A stretch of 64,000 nucleotides of DNA from Rhodopseudomonas palustris (GTDB taxonomy: Bacteria > Pseudomonadota > Alphaproteobacteria > Rhizobiales > Xanthobacteraceae). The stretch covers positions 4,464,001-4,528,000 of the forward strand of contig NZ_CP019966.1 of the NCBI RefSeq assembly GCF_003031265.1, read 5' to 3'. Under the pieces are notes generated by a model that had not been told where the DNA came from, ran no database searches, and saw only the letters and a list, made by a program, of their open reading frames with translations. This document shows positions 20,944-29,419 of the stretch, in pieces (position 1 is the first letter of the stretch; each line of letters starts with the position of its first letter). The translations under genes and the position numbers were made by a program.

Positions 20944-21762
20944 CTATCGGCGTTCGCAGAGAGGCGCGCAGCTGTAGAGCTCTTTGTCCGTGCCTTTGTA
21001 TATCGTGATCTGCTTGTCGCCTTGGTCCGATGCCTCGGCCACAAGCCGGGCGTCCGCGATGCTGCGCAGCGCGAGCGACAGCGTGCCGGACTGCCGGGCC
21101 CGCGTCAGCACCTCGGCTTGATCGCCTGTGAGCTCGAGAGTCGCCGTCTTGCCGATCACGTTGTTCTGCCCTTCCCGCTCCTTGGGCAGCTGGTCGATCG
21201 CGAGCACGCGCACATTCGTCAGGATCGTCGTCGACGTCACCGTGTCCTTAGCGCCGGGAATGTCGGAGCTTTTGTCACGCTTGGTCAGGATCACGTCGAC
21301 TTTGTCGTTGGGAAGAATGAAGCCGCCGGCGCTGGTTTCCGGCGAAATCTCCGTCGAGACGGCGCGCATGCCGGTCGGCAGGATCGCCGCCATGAAGCCG
21401 GAGCCATTGGGCTTCACCAGTTTGACTTCGCGGATCGGCTCGCCGGCAACGAACGGCGAGCGCGCGATTGTCCCGGCCAGAAACGCTTCGGTGTTGGGCA
21501 TCTTGTCGCGGCGGAGGAAGTGCTCGCTGGCGCTGTCGGCCGGCCAGCTCTGCCACCGGACATCCGAAGGGGTGACGAGTTGTCCAAGCGCGATATTCGA
21601 TTTCGCGACGAGAACATCGACGGTCTGGAGCTGGGGAATCGGCTCCGCGACCTGACGGGGTCGCTCCGAGTCCGAACTGCTCGCCAGGAACGCGGCAGCA
21701 GCGCCGGCGGCGAGAGCAATGCCCAAAACGACAATGCGCGGCTTACTCAGGCGCATCCGCAA
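20944..21762 (-). CDS. cpaB: Flp/Tad pilus assembly protein CpaB
   Basis: CpaB is a periplasmic, inner-membrane-anchored part of Tad/Flp pilus machines. The 272-residue protein has an N-terminal membrane anchor (IVVLGIALAAGAAAAFLA), a SAF domain starting VLVAKSNIALGQLVTPSDVR and the conserved MRAVSTEISPETSAGGFILP followed by NDKVDVILT. No pilin, secretin (CpaC) or ATPase (CpaF) gene is nearby on either side, so it is an isolated copy. It may serve a Tad locus elsewhere. Confidence 0.9.
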   Translation of the reverse strand: MRMRLSKPRIVVLGIALAAGAAAAFLASSSDSERPRQVAEPIPQLQTVDVLVAKSNIALGQLVTPSDVRWQSWPADSASEHFLRRDKMPNTEAFLAGTIARSPFVAGEPIREVKLVKPNGSGFMAAILPTGMRAVSTEISPETSAGGFILPNDKVDVILTKRDKSSDIPGAKDTVTSTTILTNVRVLAIDQLPKEREGQNNVIGKTATLELTGDQAEVLTRARQSGTLSLALRSIADARLVAEASDQGDKQITIYKGTDKELYSCAPLCERR

Positions 21763-21967
21763 ACTCCGGTTACTAAACTCAACGCAACTTGTCGCAATCT
21801 TAGGTCGAGGCGCATCAAGATAGAGTTAAGGTGAATACGATGAATCTCCCCGAAACGGTATTATGGGAGTGCCGCATAGCCACGGGCCTGCGCACGCGAT
21901 CTTGGTCCGCTCGACGCTTTGTCGGCGGCTGGGCGGCTGATCGATCTGAAAAGAGGGATTTTAGGAG

Positions 21968-22044
21968 TGGTACAGTTGGGTGGGCTCGAACCACCGACCT
22001 CCTGTTCCACAGACAGGCGCTCTAACCAACTGAGCTACAACTGC
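21968..22044 (-). tRNA. tRNA-His (GTG)
   Basis: A complete cloverleaf with encoded CCA is read on the minus strand. The anticodon loop CTGTGGA gives GTG (His). The acceptor begins G1CAGTTG and ends CAACTGT, so position 72 is U opposite G1, the discriminator is A73, and the base at -1 is T in the gene. This is the known alphaproteobacterial form of tRNA-His, which lacks G-1:C73. Confidence 0.97.
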
Positions 22045-22219
22045 ATCCGGCGCGGCCGAGGTGGCCCGCGAACGGGCGGAAACTAGGTGCAACGCCGCGC
22101 TTTGGCAAGACCGTGTTCGGCTGCAAAACCAATGTCGGGGGTACTGTCGACAACAACCTTCCGACGACAAAGCCCGGGCGCATGGCCCGGGCCCTGAAAA
22201 CGTTGAAAACCGGGCCGGA

Positions 22220-22651
22220 TCAGGCGGCGGGCTTGAAGATCTTCGAGGCGTTGGCCTTGATCGGCTCGACCGTCTCGGCGGCGACCTTCTGGGTCAGCTC
22301 GGTGAGCTCTTTGGTCTGCGCGGTCAGCGTCTCGATCTGCTTCTTGGCGTGGGACGTCCACAATTCCATCATGTCCGGCAGGGTCTTGGCGCCGATCAGG
22401 CTCTGCGCGAAGTCGAAGCTGGCGCTGGTGTTGGTCTTCACGAAGTCGAACACCTTGGTCGAATAGTCGGTCGCGCCCTTGCTGGCCGAGGTGAACACCG
22501 CCTCGATGGTGCCGTTCTGGGTCTCGGCGACGTCCTTCAGCTTGGCGTAGCTTTCGCGGGCCTGCGACACGCCCTTTTCGGCGAAGGCGCGGACCTGCTC
22601 CGGAAGCTGGAACGGCATCACGGTGGAAAACGGATCGCTCGAGTCGGCCAT
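22220..22651 (-). CDS. Phasin family protein
   Basis: Phasins coat polyhydroxyalkanoate granules. The start is the ATG at 22651 (MADSSDPFSTVMP) with GAAGGA 7 nt upstream, giving 143 residues. The protein is nearly all amphipathic helix, with the phasin core NGTIEAVFTSASKGATDYST and then FDFAQSLIGAKTLPDMMELW, and the typical QTKELTELTQKVAAETVEP end. It lies 224 bp downstream of a second phasin gene on the same strand; a perfect 11-bp inverted repeat sits 126 bp upstream of its start, suited to a PhaR-type repressor. Confidence 0.9.
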   Translation of the reverse strand: MADSSDPFSTVMPFQLPEQVRAFAEKGVSQARESYAKLKDVAETQNGTIEAVFTSASKGATDYSTKVFDFVKTNTSASFDFAQSLIGAKTLPDMMELWTSHAKKQIETLTAQTKELTELTQKVAAETVEPIKANASKIFKPAA

Positions 22652-22776
22652 AGGGGCATCCTTCGCTGGTGGGGCAAATCGAAGTGACCCGCGCGAGCGG
22701 CCTGCGCAATCTTCAGGCTGGACGCCGAGCCGGGACGACCTAGGCCGTCCATTCGTCACAAAATACCACAGAAATT

Positions 22777-22805
22777 GTGCAATGCAACATAAAATTGCAT
22801 TGCAC
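22777..22805. promoter_or_regulatory. Perfect 11-bp inverted repeat, candidate PhaR operator
   Basis: GTGCAATGCAA (22777-22787) and TTGCATTGCAC (22795-22805) flank a 7-bp A-rich spacer, upstream of the phasin gene at 22651. PhaR repressors of PHA metabolism recognise TGC-rich sites before phasin genes. The position and TGC repeats fit, but binding is inferred. Confidence 0.6.
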
Positions 22806-22875
22806 TGCCACATTTCGCGCCATGGGCGTGGTGGGCGGGGCCGGTGCCCCGCCGGGCCGATTAGGACGTAAAGGC

Positions 22876-23259
22876 TCAGCTCTTCGGCTTGGCCACGTCC
22901 TGAGCCGCCTTGGTGACGACCTGGCCGAGCTCGCTGGCCTGCTCGGCGAGCGCTTTCATCTGCGACTGAACGTATTCGGTGTGCACCCGCATCACGTCGC
23001 CGAGGTCCTTGGCGTGGACAAGCTGCTGGGCGTAGTCGAGCGCCGCATGAACGTTGCGCTCGGCGAAGCTGACGGCGCGGCCGGTGATCTCTTTGGCATT
23101 GGCCCGGGCGGCGGCGCCGCGATCTTCGATGGTGGCGGCAGTCTGCTGGGCGCTGGACAGCATGTGCTCGAACGCCTTGCGGGCCTGATCGAACCCAGCC
23201 TCGGCCATCGAGCGCATTTCCTTGGGAATCTCGAACCGATCACGCTCTTCCTGATCCAT
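22876..23259 (-). CDS. Phasin family protein (second copy)
   Basis: This 127-residue, almost wholly helical protein starts MDQEERDRFEIPKEMR with a good AGGAG site upstream. The core IEDRGAAARANAKEITGRAV and ALDYAQQLVHAKDLGDVM parallels the first phasin (VFTSASKGATDYS; FAQSLIGAKTLPDMM), so the two are diverged paralogues in tandem. It may coat PHA granules or act as a cytosolic phasin-like chaperone. There is no TGC-repeat operator directly upstream of this copy. Confidence 0.87.
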   Translation of the reverse strand: MDQEERDRFEIPKEMRSMAEAGFDQARKAFEHMLSSAQQTAATIEDRGAAARANAKEITGRAVSFAERNVHAALDYAQQLVHAKDLGDVMRVHTEYVQSQMKALAEQASELGQVVTKAAQDVAKPKS

Positions 23260-23583
23260 CGTCAGCTCCTTCCGCCTGTTACGCCGCTGCTCGACCCGGC
23301 GCCGAAGACCTTACCGACCTATCGCATCGCCGGTGTGACCGGCGGATGTCGACTAGCGCATCGTGACCGATCGTCATGGTTTTGCAACCTTCCAACGCGA
23401 TCAGGGCTTTCCAGGTCCTCAGGCGTGGCCAAATTAAGGTTATCGGCGCTTAAGACGGGATAGCCTCATCGCAAACGTGGACCTAACGGGAGCCGCTGGC
23501 GATAATGAATTGTTAAGGTTCTCAGGCCCCGCGCTCTGTCGGCCACAGGCGCAACCGCTGGCGAGCCGGGCGTACGAGTAGCG

Positions 23584-26500
23584 ATGACGAACTGGGACTT
23601 TCAATTGCGAGGGGTCGACGATCCCCGGCTCGCGGTGCACGCGACCCGGACGTTGCCGGCGTGGCTGTGGTCGACCGACGGCAGCCGCGTGCTCTGGGCA
23701 AACCCAGTCGCCGCTCGGCTGTTCGGCGCCGCCAACGCCGCCGAGCTCGCGGGCCGCAGCTTCCGTCCCGCCGATCCGCATCGCCGTCAGGTCGCCCAGC
23801 TCGCCGCCAAGCTGCCGCAGAACGGCGCGACGCGGCTGGAACGGCTGCGCGGCTTCGGCGCCCCGCTCGGCGCGCTGGTGACCTGCGCCTGCACCCGGCT
23901 CTTTTTCGCCGATGGCAGCGCCGGGGTTCTGATCGCCGCAGCAGAATCGATCGGCCGCCCGATGCCGCTGATCGACCGGCTGCGCGGCCTGGTCGAAGGC
24001 GTCGATACCCCGATCGCAGCTTTTGCCAGCGACGGCCTGTTCGTCGGCTCCAGCGCCGCCGCGCGCACATTGCTCGGCTTCCGCAATCTCAGTGAGGCTG
24101 GTCTCGACCAGGCGCGCGCCGACGCGCTGCGGCTCGGCCGTGCCGAAACGCCGATCGGATTTGGCCATCTGGTGCTGCAGCGGGTCGGCAGCGGCGCGGA
24201 TGTTGGCCTGATCGCGCTGCTGGCGCCGGGCACCATCACGGAGCCTGCTCCGCAGCCGAAGACCACGTCTCGAGAACCGCAGCCTCAGCCTGATTCAGAT
24301 CCACAGCTTGAAGCCCAGCATCCCACGGCCGTTGAGGCGCCGGTCGAGCCGGCCACACAGGCCGGGCCGACTGTCGAAGCTCCGCAGGCTGCTGAGCCAG
24401 CGGCAAAGCCGATCGCGGTTGCGCCGGGAGCAAACGACGAGTCCAGCGCTACGCAGCCGCCCGTCGAACGGGAGATTCCAGAACCCTCATCCGATCAGCA
24501 GCCGGCCGAAACCACGGCGGCATCGGCTGAGCCCGACTACGAGACCTTCGCGATCCTGAGCGAAGCGCCCGCCGAATTCACGCTGCTCGACGACGTCGCC
24601 CCCGCTGCCGAGGCGCAGTCGGCAGCGACCGAGCCGCAGGTGGACAGTGTCGATAGCAACGCGCCGCATTCGCCGCCGGCTGCTCCTGTCGAACAGCCCG
24701 CCGCCGAGGTGGTCTCAGTCGAACAGCCTGTCGCGCCTGAAACGACGCATGAGCCTTCGCCTTACATCGAGGCCGTCGCCGACGAGCCGGCAGAACCGGA
24801 CGTCGCCGCGAACGAACCGCAGCCGGCCACCGAACAATCCGCGGCACCCGAGCAGGCCGCTGCAGAGCCGGCGGCAACCGACGCTGCACCCGCCGTCGAC
24901 ACGGCGCCCGAACTGCCTGCGCCGCGCCGGCATCCGCTGCGCTTCGTCTGGCAGATCGATCTGGCCGACCGACTGGCGATCGCCTCCGACGAATTCCTCC
25001 GCCTGATCGGCCCGCACACCGCCGCCAATCTCGGCGAGCGCTGGAGCGAGGTCGCCGACCGGCTCAGGCTCGATCCGCAAGGTCTCGTCGCGGCCGCACT
25101 TGCCACCCGCCACACCTGGAGCGGCATCACGCTGCAATGGCCGGCTGACGGCGCCGCACTGCGGCTGCCGATCGAAATGTCCGGTCTGCCGGTGCAGGAT
25201 CAGGGCGGCGCCTTTGCCGGCTATCGCGGCTTCGGCGTCTGCCGCGATCTCGCCGCGCTCGATTATCTCGCGGCGCTCCGCCGGCACGGCTCGAACGAAC
25301 CGCCGCCGCGGCCGCAGCCGCTGTCGGCCGATCGCGCGCCGCACTCCCCCGCTTCAGACCAGGCCCCTGCTCTGGACCCGCTCCTGAACCCCTTGGACAC
25401 GCCCGTGGATACCCCGAAAAACGTCCTGCCGTTCCGCGCCGCCAACGACGCGCGTGCGCCGTCGCTGACCCCGGGCGAGAACAGCGCCTTCCACGAACTG
25501 GCGCAGCAACTGGCAGCCCGGCTCGCAAGCGAAACTCCGCCGACCGCTGATGCTCCATCGATTGCCGACGACGAAGTTGCGCCGGAGCAGGAAGCCGCCC
25601 CCGCCGAGACGCCGGAGGCCCCGCGCGCCGAGTGGCTCGCGCCGACGCCCACGCCGGCAAGCGGCGCCAGCGCGCGCGATCGCCTGCTGCTCGATCTGAT
25701 GCCGGTCGGCGTGCTGATCTATCGGCTCGACCGGCTGCTCTATGCAAACCCCGCGTTTCTGGCGCGGATGGGCTTTCCGAGCGTCGCCGCGCTCGAAGAG
25801 GCCGGCGGCCTCGATGCGCTGTATGTCGACTCTGGCGTCGGCGAATCCAGCAGCGGTTCGGAGACCGGCACGCCGATAACCATCACCGCAGCGCAAGGCG
25901 GCGACGCAGCCCCGACCGAAGCGCGGCTGTTCACGATCGCCTGGGACGGCGATCAGGCGCTGGCGCTGATCTGCTCGCCCACCCCTGCACCGACCGCCGT
26001 GCCCGAATTGCCGTTCGCGCCGGCGACTGCGCTCGAGGACGCGCCCTCGGTGGTCGGCGCCGCGAACGCCGAAGAACTCGGCGCGATTCTCGACACCACC
26101 GCCGAAGGCGTGCTGATGTTCGACGAGGCCGGCCAGATCAGCGCCGCCAACCGCAGCGCGGAAGCGCTGTTCGGCTACGACGGTGACGCGCTGGCGCAGC
26201 ACAATCTGATCGAGCTGTTCGCGCCTGAAAGCCGCGCCGCCGTGCTCGATTACTTGGACAGCATTAAGAGCGGCCGCGCCCAGAGCGTGCTCGACCACGG
26301 GCTCGAAGCGCTCGGCCAGGTGCGTGAAGGCGGACTGTTTCCGCTCAGCATGACGATCGGCCGAACCCGCGCCGACGGGCCGAATTTCTTCGCCGTATTC
26401 CGCGATCTGTCGCAGGTGCAGCGTACCGAAACCGAACTGAGCCAGGCCAAAAGGCTCGCCGAACGCGCCGCCGGCGCCAAGGCGGATGTGCTGGCGCGGC

Positions 26501-27162
26501 TCAGCCACGAGATCCGGGCGCCACTCAACGCCATTATCGGCTTTGCCGAAGTGATGATCGAGGAACGGTTCGGCCCGCTCGGCAACGAGCGCTACGTCGA
26601 TTACTTGAAGGACATCCGCGCTTCGGGCGAACGCGTCATCGGCATCGTCGACGATCTGCTCGATCTGTCGCGGATCGAGACCGGCAAGCTCGATCTCGCC
26701 TTCGCCAGCATCAACCTCAATGAGCTGGTCGAACAGAGCGTCGCGGTGATGCAGCCGCGCGCCAACCGCGAGCGCATCATCATCCGGACCTCGCTGGCGC
26801 ATTCGCTGCCGACGGTGGTGGCCGACGCACAGGCGCTGCGCCAGATCGTCATGAACCTGATCAGTACGTCGATCCATCTGGCCAATGCCGGCGGACAGGT
26901 GATCGTCTCGACAGCGCTCAGCGATGCCGGCGAAGTGGTGCTGCGCGTCCGCGACACCGGCAGCCGTCTCAACGACGACGAACTCGCCGCCGCACTGCAG
27001 CCGTTCCGCACGCCGAGCGACCGCACCGAAGCCGCCGGCGTCAGCCTGTCGCTGACCAAGGCGCTGGTCGAAGCCAACCGCGCCACCTTCCACATCAAAA
27101 GCGCGCCGCAATCCGGCACGCTGATCGAAGTGGTGTTCGCCCACATGCCTGCGGCGGTGTGA
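23584..27162 (+). CDS. PAS histidine kinase with degenerate ATP-binding domain (PleC/DivL-like)
   Basis: The protein is 1192 residues. An N-terminal PAS-like domain (LPAWLWSTDGSRVLWANPVA) is followed by a roughly 250-residue Pro/Ala/Glu-rich linker, two further PAS regions (one with GVLMFDEAGQISAANRSAEA) and a HisKA helix with the phospho-acceptor H975 in RLSHEIRAPLNAIIGFAEVM. The catalytic domain is altered: the N-box Asn is Thr (NLISTS, T1095), the G1 box is DTGSR instead of DTGxG, and the GTGLGL lid is AAGVSL. It may therefore not bind ATP normally and may act as a scaffold or phosphatase. There is no partner response regulator next to it. Confidence 0.85.
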   Translation: MTNWDFQLRGVDDPRLAVHATRTLPAWLWSTDGSRVLWANPVAARLFGAANAAELAGRSFRPADPHRRQVAQLAAKLPQNGATRLERLRGFGAPLGALVTCACTRLFFADGSAGVLIAAAESIGRPMPLIDRLRGLVEGVDTPIAAFASDGLFVGSSAAARTLLGFRNLSEAGLDQARADALRLGRAETPIGFGHLVLQRVGSGADVGLIALLAPGTITEPAPQPKTTSREPQPQPDSDPQLEAQHPTAVEAPVEPATQAGPTVEAPQAAEPAAKPIAVAPGANDESSATQPPVEREIPEPSSDQQPAETTAASAEPDYETFAILSEAPAEFTLLDDVAPAAEAQSAATEPQVDSVDSNAPHSPPAAPVEQPAAEVVSVEQPVAPETTHEPSPYIEAVADEPAEPDVAANEPQPATEQSAAPEQAAAEPAATDAAPAVDTAPELPAPRRHPLRFVWQIDLADRLAIASDEFLRLIGPHTAANLGERWSEVADRLRLDPQGLVAAALATRHTWSGITLQWPADGAALRLPIEMSGLPVQDQGGAFAGYRGFGVCRDLAALDYLAALRRHGSNEPPPRPQPLSADRAPHSPASDQAPALDPLLNPLDTPVDTPKNVLPFRAANDARAPSLTPGENSAFHELAQQLAARLASETPPTADAPSIADDEVAPEQEAAPAETPEAPRAEWLAPTPTPASGASARDRLLLDLMPVGVLIYRLDRLLYANPAFLARMGFPSVAALEEAGGLDALYVDSGVGESSSGSETGTPITITAAQGGDAAPTEARLFTIAWDGDQALALICSPTPAPTAVPELPFAPATALEDAPSVVGAANAEELGAILDTTAEGVLMFDEAGQISAANRSAEALFGYDGDALAQHNLIELFAPESRAAVLDYLDSIKSGRAQSVLDHGLEALGQVREGGLFPLSMTIGRTRADGPNFFAVFRDLSQVQRTETELSQAKRLAERAAGAKADVLARLSHEIRAPLNAIIGFAEVMIEERFGPLGNERYVDYLKDIRASGERVIGIVDDLLDLSRIETGKLDLAFASINLNELVEQSVAVMQPRANRERIIIRTSLAHSLPTVVADAQALRQIVMNLISTSIHLANAGGQVIVSTALSDAGEVVLRVRDTGSRLNDDELAAALQPFRTPSDRTEAAGVSLSLTKALVEANRATFHIKSAPQSGTLIEVVFAHMPAAV

Positions 27163-27538
27163 GCGAACCCTACATCGCGCGCGAAGCATCCGCTCCGGGC
27201 ATGCGGAAGCGGTACCCGCAAATGATTGCGTGAGTGACCGGGTCTGGCGAGGATCTCCCCGCATCCTCTGCGCCCGTCCAGCCACGCACAGGGCAGCCGC
27301 TCGTCGTAGCGGCGGACGGCGACCTTAGCCTCCCGAAGGAAGGAAGCACGTCTGCTTCCCGCCCGCAGGCGCCACCGCCTCACCCCGCATCTCACAGCGT
27401 CCCGGAAACGCCCCCGATGGAAGGCAATATTAGGAATACAGTCCCTTGGACGCCCCCCCCCCTTGTCAAGCGCCTCCCGCCAGACCAAATTACATGGCGC
27501 GGTAGACAAATGCGACTTTTCTACCAATCGGAGATCGC
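27163..27538. other. Intergenic region before vapBC
   Basis: No gene is supported. It holds a second C10 tract at 27453-27462, about 77 bp before vapB, and the candidate operator at 27501-27525. Confidence 0.5.
27501..27525. promoter_or_regulatory. Inverted repeat before vapB, candidate VapBC operator
   Basis: GGTAGA (27501-27506) and TCTACC (27520-27525), separated by 13 bp, end 13 bp before the vapB start. VapBC complexes usually repress their own promoter through such repeats. Confidence 0.5.
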
Positions 27539-27790
27539 ATGCATCTCAACATCAAGAACGACGAAGCTCATCAGTTAGCGACAGAGCTGGCCCGCATGAC
27601 CGGGGAGAGCCTCACTGCGGCGGTGACCAATGCGCTGCGCGAACAGCTCGCCCGCGAGCATCGTCGCCGCCAAACCGACCAGATCGCGCAACGACTGCTG
27701 AAAATCGGAGGCCGGTACGCCGCATTGCCTGACACCGGGAGAACTCCAGACGAGATTCTCGGCTACGATGAGAACGGATTGCCCACGTGA
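27539..27790 (+). CDS. vapB: Type II antitoxin, VapB/PSK family
   Basis: This 83-residue protein is the usual antitoxin partner of a PIN toxin. The N-terminus (MHLNIKNDEAHQLATELARM) followed by TGESLTAAVTNALREQL is the short DNA-binding dimerisation part of PSK-type antitoxins. The C-terminus (GYDENGLPT) is the toxin-binding tail. Its stop overlaps the toxin start by 4 bp (GTGA), giving translational coupling. A CGGAG ribosome site lies just upstream. Confidence 0.92.
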   Translation: MHLNIKNDEAHQLATELARMTGESLTAAVTNALREQLAREHRRRQTDQIAQRLLKIGGRYAALPDTGRTPDEILGYDENGLPT

Positions 27791-28191
27791 TCGTCATCGA
27801 CACGTCGGCGATCATTGCGATCTTTCGCGAGGAACCAGAGGCAGCCCAGTTTGCGCGGCTCATCGCCTCCGACGACCAACCGGTTCTCTCCTCGGGCAAT
27901 TTGCTGGAGGCCGCGATCGCTCTTCGTGGACTAAAGGACATTCAGCCAGCCAAAGCCGAACGATGGCTTGATGACTTCATCGCGGCGGCCCGCATCCGGA
28001 TCGAGCCCGTCACCACCGAGCAGGCCGGATACGCGCGTTCGGCGCATCTGCGGTTCGGGAAAGGGACCGGCCACAAAGCAGCTCTCAACTACGGAGATTG
28101 CTTCGCCTATGCGCTGGCCAAAGCTTTGAATGCCCCCCTGCTGTGCAAGGGCAACGACTTTCCGCTGACCGATATTCCGCTTGTCACGTAG
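27787..28191 (+). CDS. vapC: PIN-domain ribonuclease toxin VapC
   Basis: VapC toxins are Mg-dependent RNases that often cut tRNA or rRNA. The 134-residue protein starts with GTG at 27787, overlapping the vapB stop. PIN acidic residues are present: D5 in IVIDTSAI, the Glu in SGNLLEAAIAL and the Asp in YGDCFAYALAKAL. The full domain is intact, so the pair is probably active. The downstream regulator gene is only 83 bp away but has its own start context. Confidence 0.93.
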   Translation: MIVIDTSAIIAIFREEPEAAQFARLIASDDQPVLSSGNLLEAAIALRGLKDIQPAKAERWLDDFIAAARIRIEPVTTEQAGYARSAHLRFGKGTGHKAALNYGDCFAYALAKALNAPLLCKGNDFPLTDIPLVT

Positions 28192-28274
28192 ATCTCTCCC
28201 TGGGCTTCCCCCTTGCCCCCCGCCGGCAATCGCGATTTAGCTGGCGCGGACCGAACCCTGGCGCGAGAGCCTCG

Positions 28275-28985
28275 ATGGCGACGATCGATACTTCCCTGGT
28301 TGCGAAACTGCCGCTGTTTGCGGGGCTGAGCCCGGCGGAGCTCGACGCCGTGCTGCTGGAGGCGCGGTCGATCCGGGTTCCCAAGAACGGCCATGTGTTC
28401 GAACAGGGCGAGGACGCTCATTCGTTCTTTGTGCTGCTGCACGGCCACGTCCGCGCCAGCAAGGTGACGCCGGCCGGCGAGCAGATCGTGGTGCGCTATG
28501 TCGCGCCCGGCGAGACGCTGGGTGTGGCGATGGCGATCGGGCTCAACCGCTATCCGGCGACTGCCACCGCGGTCGACGATTCGATCGTGCTGGCCTGGCC
28601 GACCGCGGCGTGGCCGCGGCTGGTCGAGCAGTATCCGGCGCTCGCCACCAACACGCTGCGCACCGTCGGCGGCCGGCTGCAGGAGACGCATTCCCGGGTG
28701 GTGGAGATGTCGACCCAGCAGGTCGAGCAGCGCGTCGCCCATGCGCTGCTGCGGCTCGCCAAGCAGAGCGGCCGCAAGGTCGAGAATGGCGTGCAGATCG
28801 ACTTCCCGATCAGCCGGCAGGACATCGCACAGATGACCGGCACCACGCTGCACACCGTGAGCCGGCTGTTGTCGGGCTGGGAGCAGAAGGGCCTGATCGA
28901 AAGCGGCCGGCAGAAGATCGTGCTGCGCGAGCCACATCAACTCGTGGTGCTGGCCGATCAGGCGCCCGACGATAAGACCTCCTGA
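28275..28985 (+). CDS. Crp/Fnr-family regulator, NnrR-like
   Basis: The start is at MATIDTSLVAKLPLF (28275), giving 236 residues. An N-terminal cyclic-nucleotide-like barrel (LFAGLSPAELDAVL) is followed by a C-terminal helix-turn-helix, SRQDIAQMTGTTLHTVSRLL. The TLHTVSR recognition helix is the NnrR/DNR type, not FNR, and no iron-sulphur cysteines are present. It sits next to nirK and should control it in response to nitric oxide. The gene is convergent with the DUF1858 gene and their ends overlap by 28 bp. Confidence 0.88.
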   Translation: MATIDTSLVAKLPLFAGLSPAELDAVLLEARSIRVPKNGHVFEQGEDAHSFFVLLHGHVRASKVTPAGEQIVVRYVAPGETLGVAMAIGLNRYPATATAVDDSIVLAWPTAAWPRLVEQYPALATNTLRTVGGRLQETHSRVVEMSTQQVEQRVAHALLRLAKQSGRKVENGVQIDFPISRQDIAQMTGTTLHTVSRLLSGWEQKGLIESGRQKIVLREPHQLVVLADQAPDDKTS

Positions 28986-29182
28986 GACTGCGCCACCGCC
29001 TCGCGTAGCGCCGCGAGAAACGGCGCCTCGGCGATGCCATGCTCGTTGCAGGAATCCTCGATCGTGTGAAACGTCGCGATCGGGCAGCCAACGCAGGCGA
29101 GCTTGAAATCCAGGAACACCCGGATCGTCGCCGGCCATCGGCGCATCACGTCTTCGACTACGAGGGTGCGGTCAATCGACAT
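28958..29182 (-). CDS. DUF1858 (ScdA-N-like) small protein
   Basis: This 74-residue protein starts at the ATG at 29182 (MSIDRTLVVEDVMRRWP) with GGAG 6 nt upstream. It has the DUF1858 hallmark FKLACVGCPIATFHTIEDSC, in which the CxxC resembles the N-terminal domain of the NO-stress iron-sulphur repair protein ScdA/YtfE. It is transcribed divergently from nirK, sharing a Crp/Fnr-type box. Its 3' end overlaps the NnrR-like gene by 28 bp in antisense. It probably takes part in nitrosative stress handling. Confidence 0.85.
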   Translation of the reverse strand: MSIDRTLVVEDVMRRWPATIRVFLDFKLACVGCPIATFHTIEDSCNEHGIAEAPFLAALREAVAQSQEVLSSGA

Positions 29183-29231
29183 TGTCGTCTCCGTTGACCC
29201 GCCATGCTGAGGCCCGGGGCGGCGGCGTTCT

Positions 29232-29245
29232 TTGTCGCGCGACAA
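29232..29245. promoter_or_regulatory. Crp/Fnr-type box between the DUF1858 gene and nirK
   Basis: TTGTCGCGCGACAA is a perfect palindrome of the TTG-N8-CAA form. It lies 50 bp from the DUF1858 start and 175 bp from the nirK start, so it could serve both divergent promoters. The neighbouring NnrR-like protein is the likely ligand. Confidence 0.7.
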
Positions 29246-29419
29246 CGTTTCGGAGGGTTCCTACACCTCGTAGTTGTCACATCCGACGAATGACGGATGC
29301 GGGCGATCCCGCAGTTGAAAGGTATTCATCTGCGAGCTTGTGCTGGGACAAACAGCGGTGGCGCGGCAGGAGCATGGTTGCGCCAGCCGAGTTTCAATCC
29401 AGCCGCAAGGACCTCCACC

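Noticed and set aside
25354..27285. A 643-codon open frame on the minus strand opposite the histidine kinase
   Set aside because: Its composition (runs of Arg, Gly, Ala, His) and lack of motifs mark it as an antisense shadow; the plus-strand frame has complete PAS and HisKA motifs.
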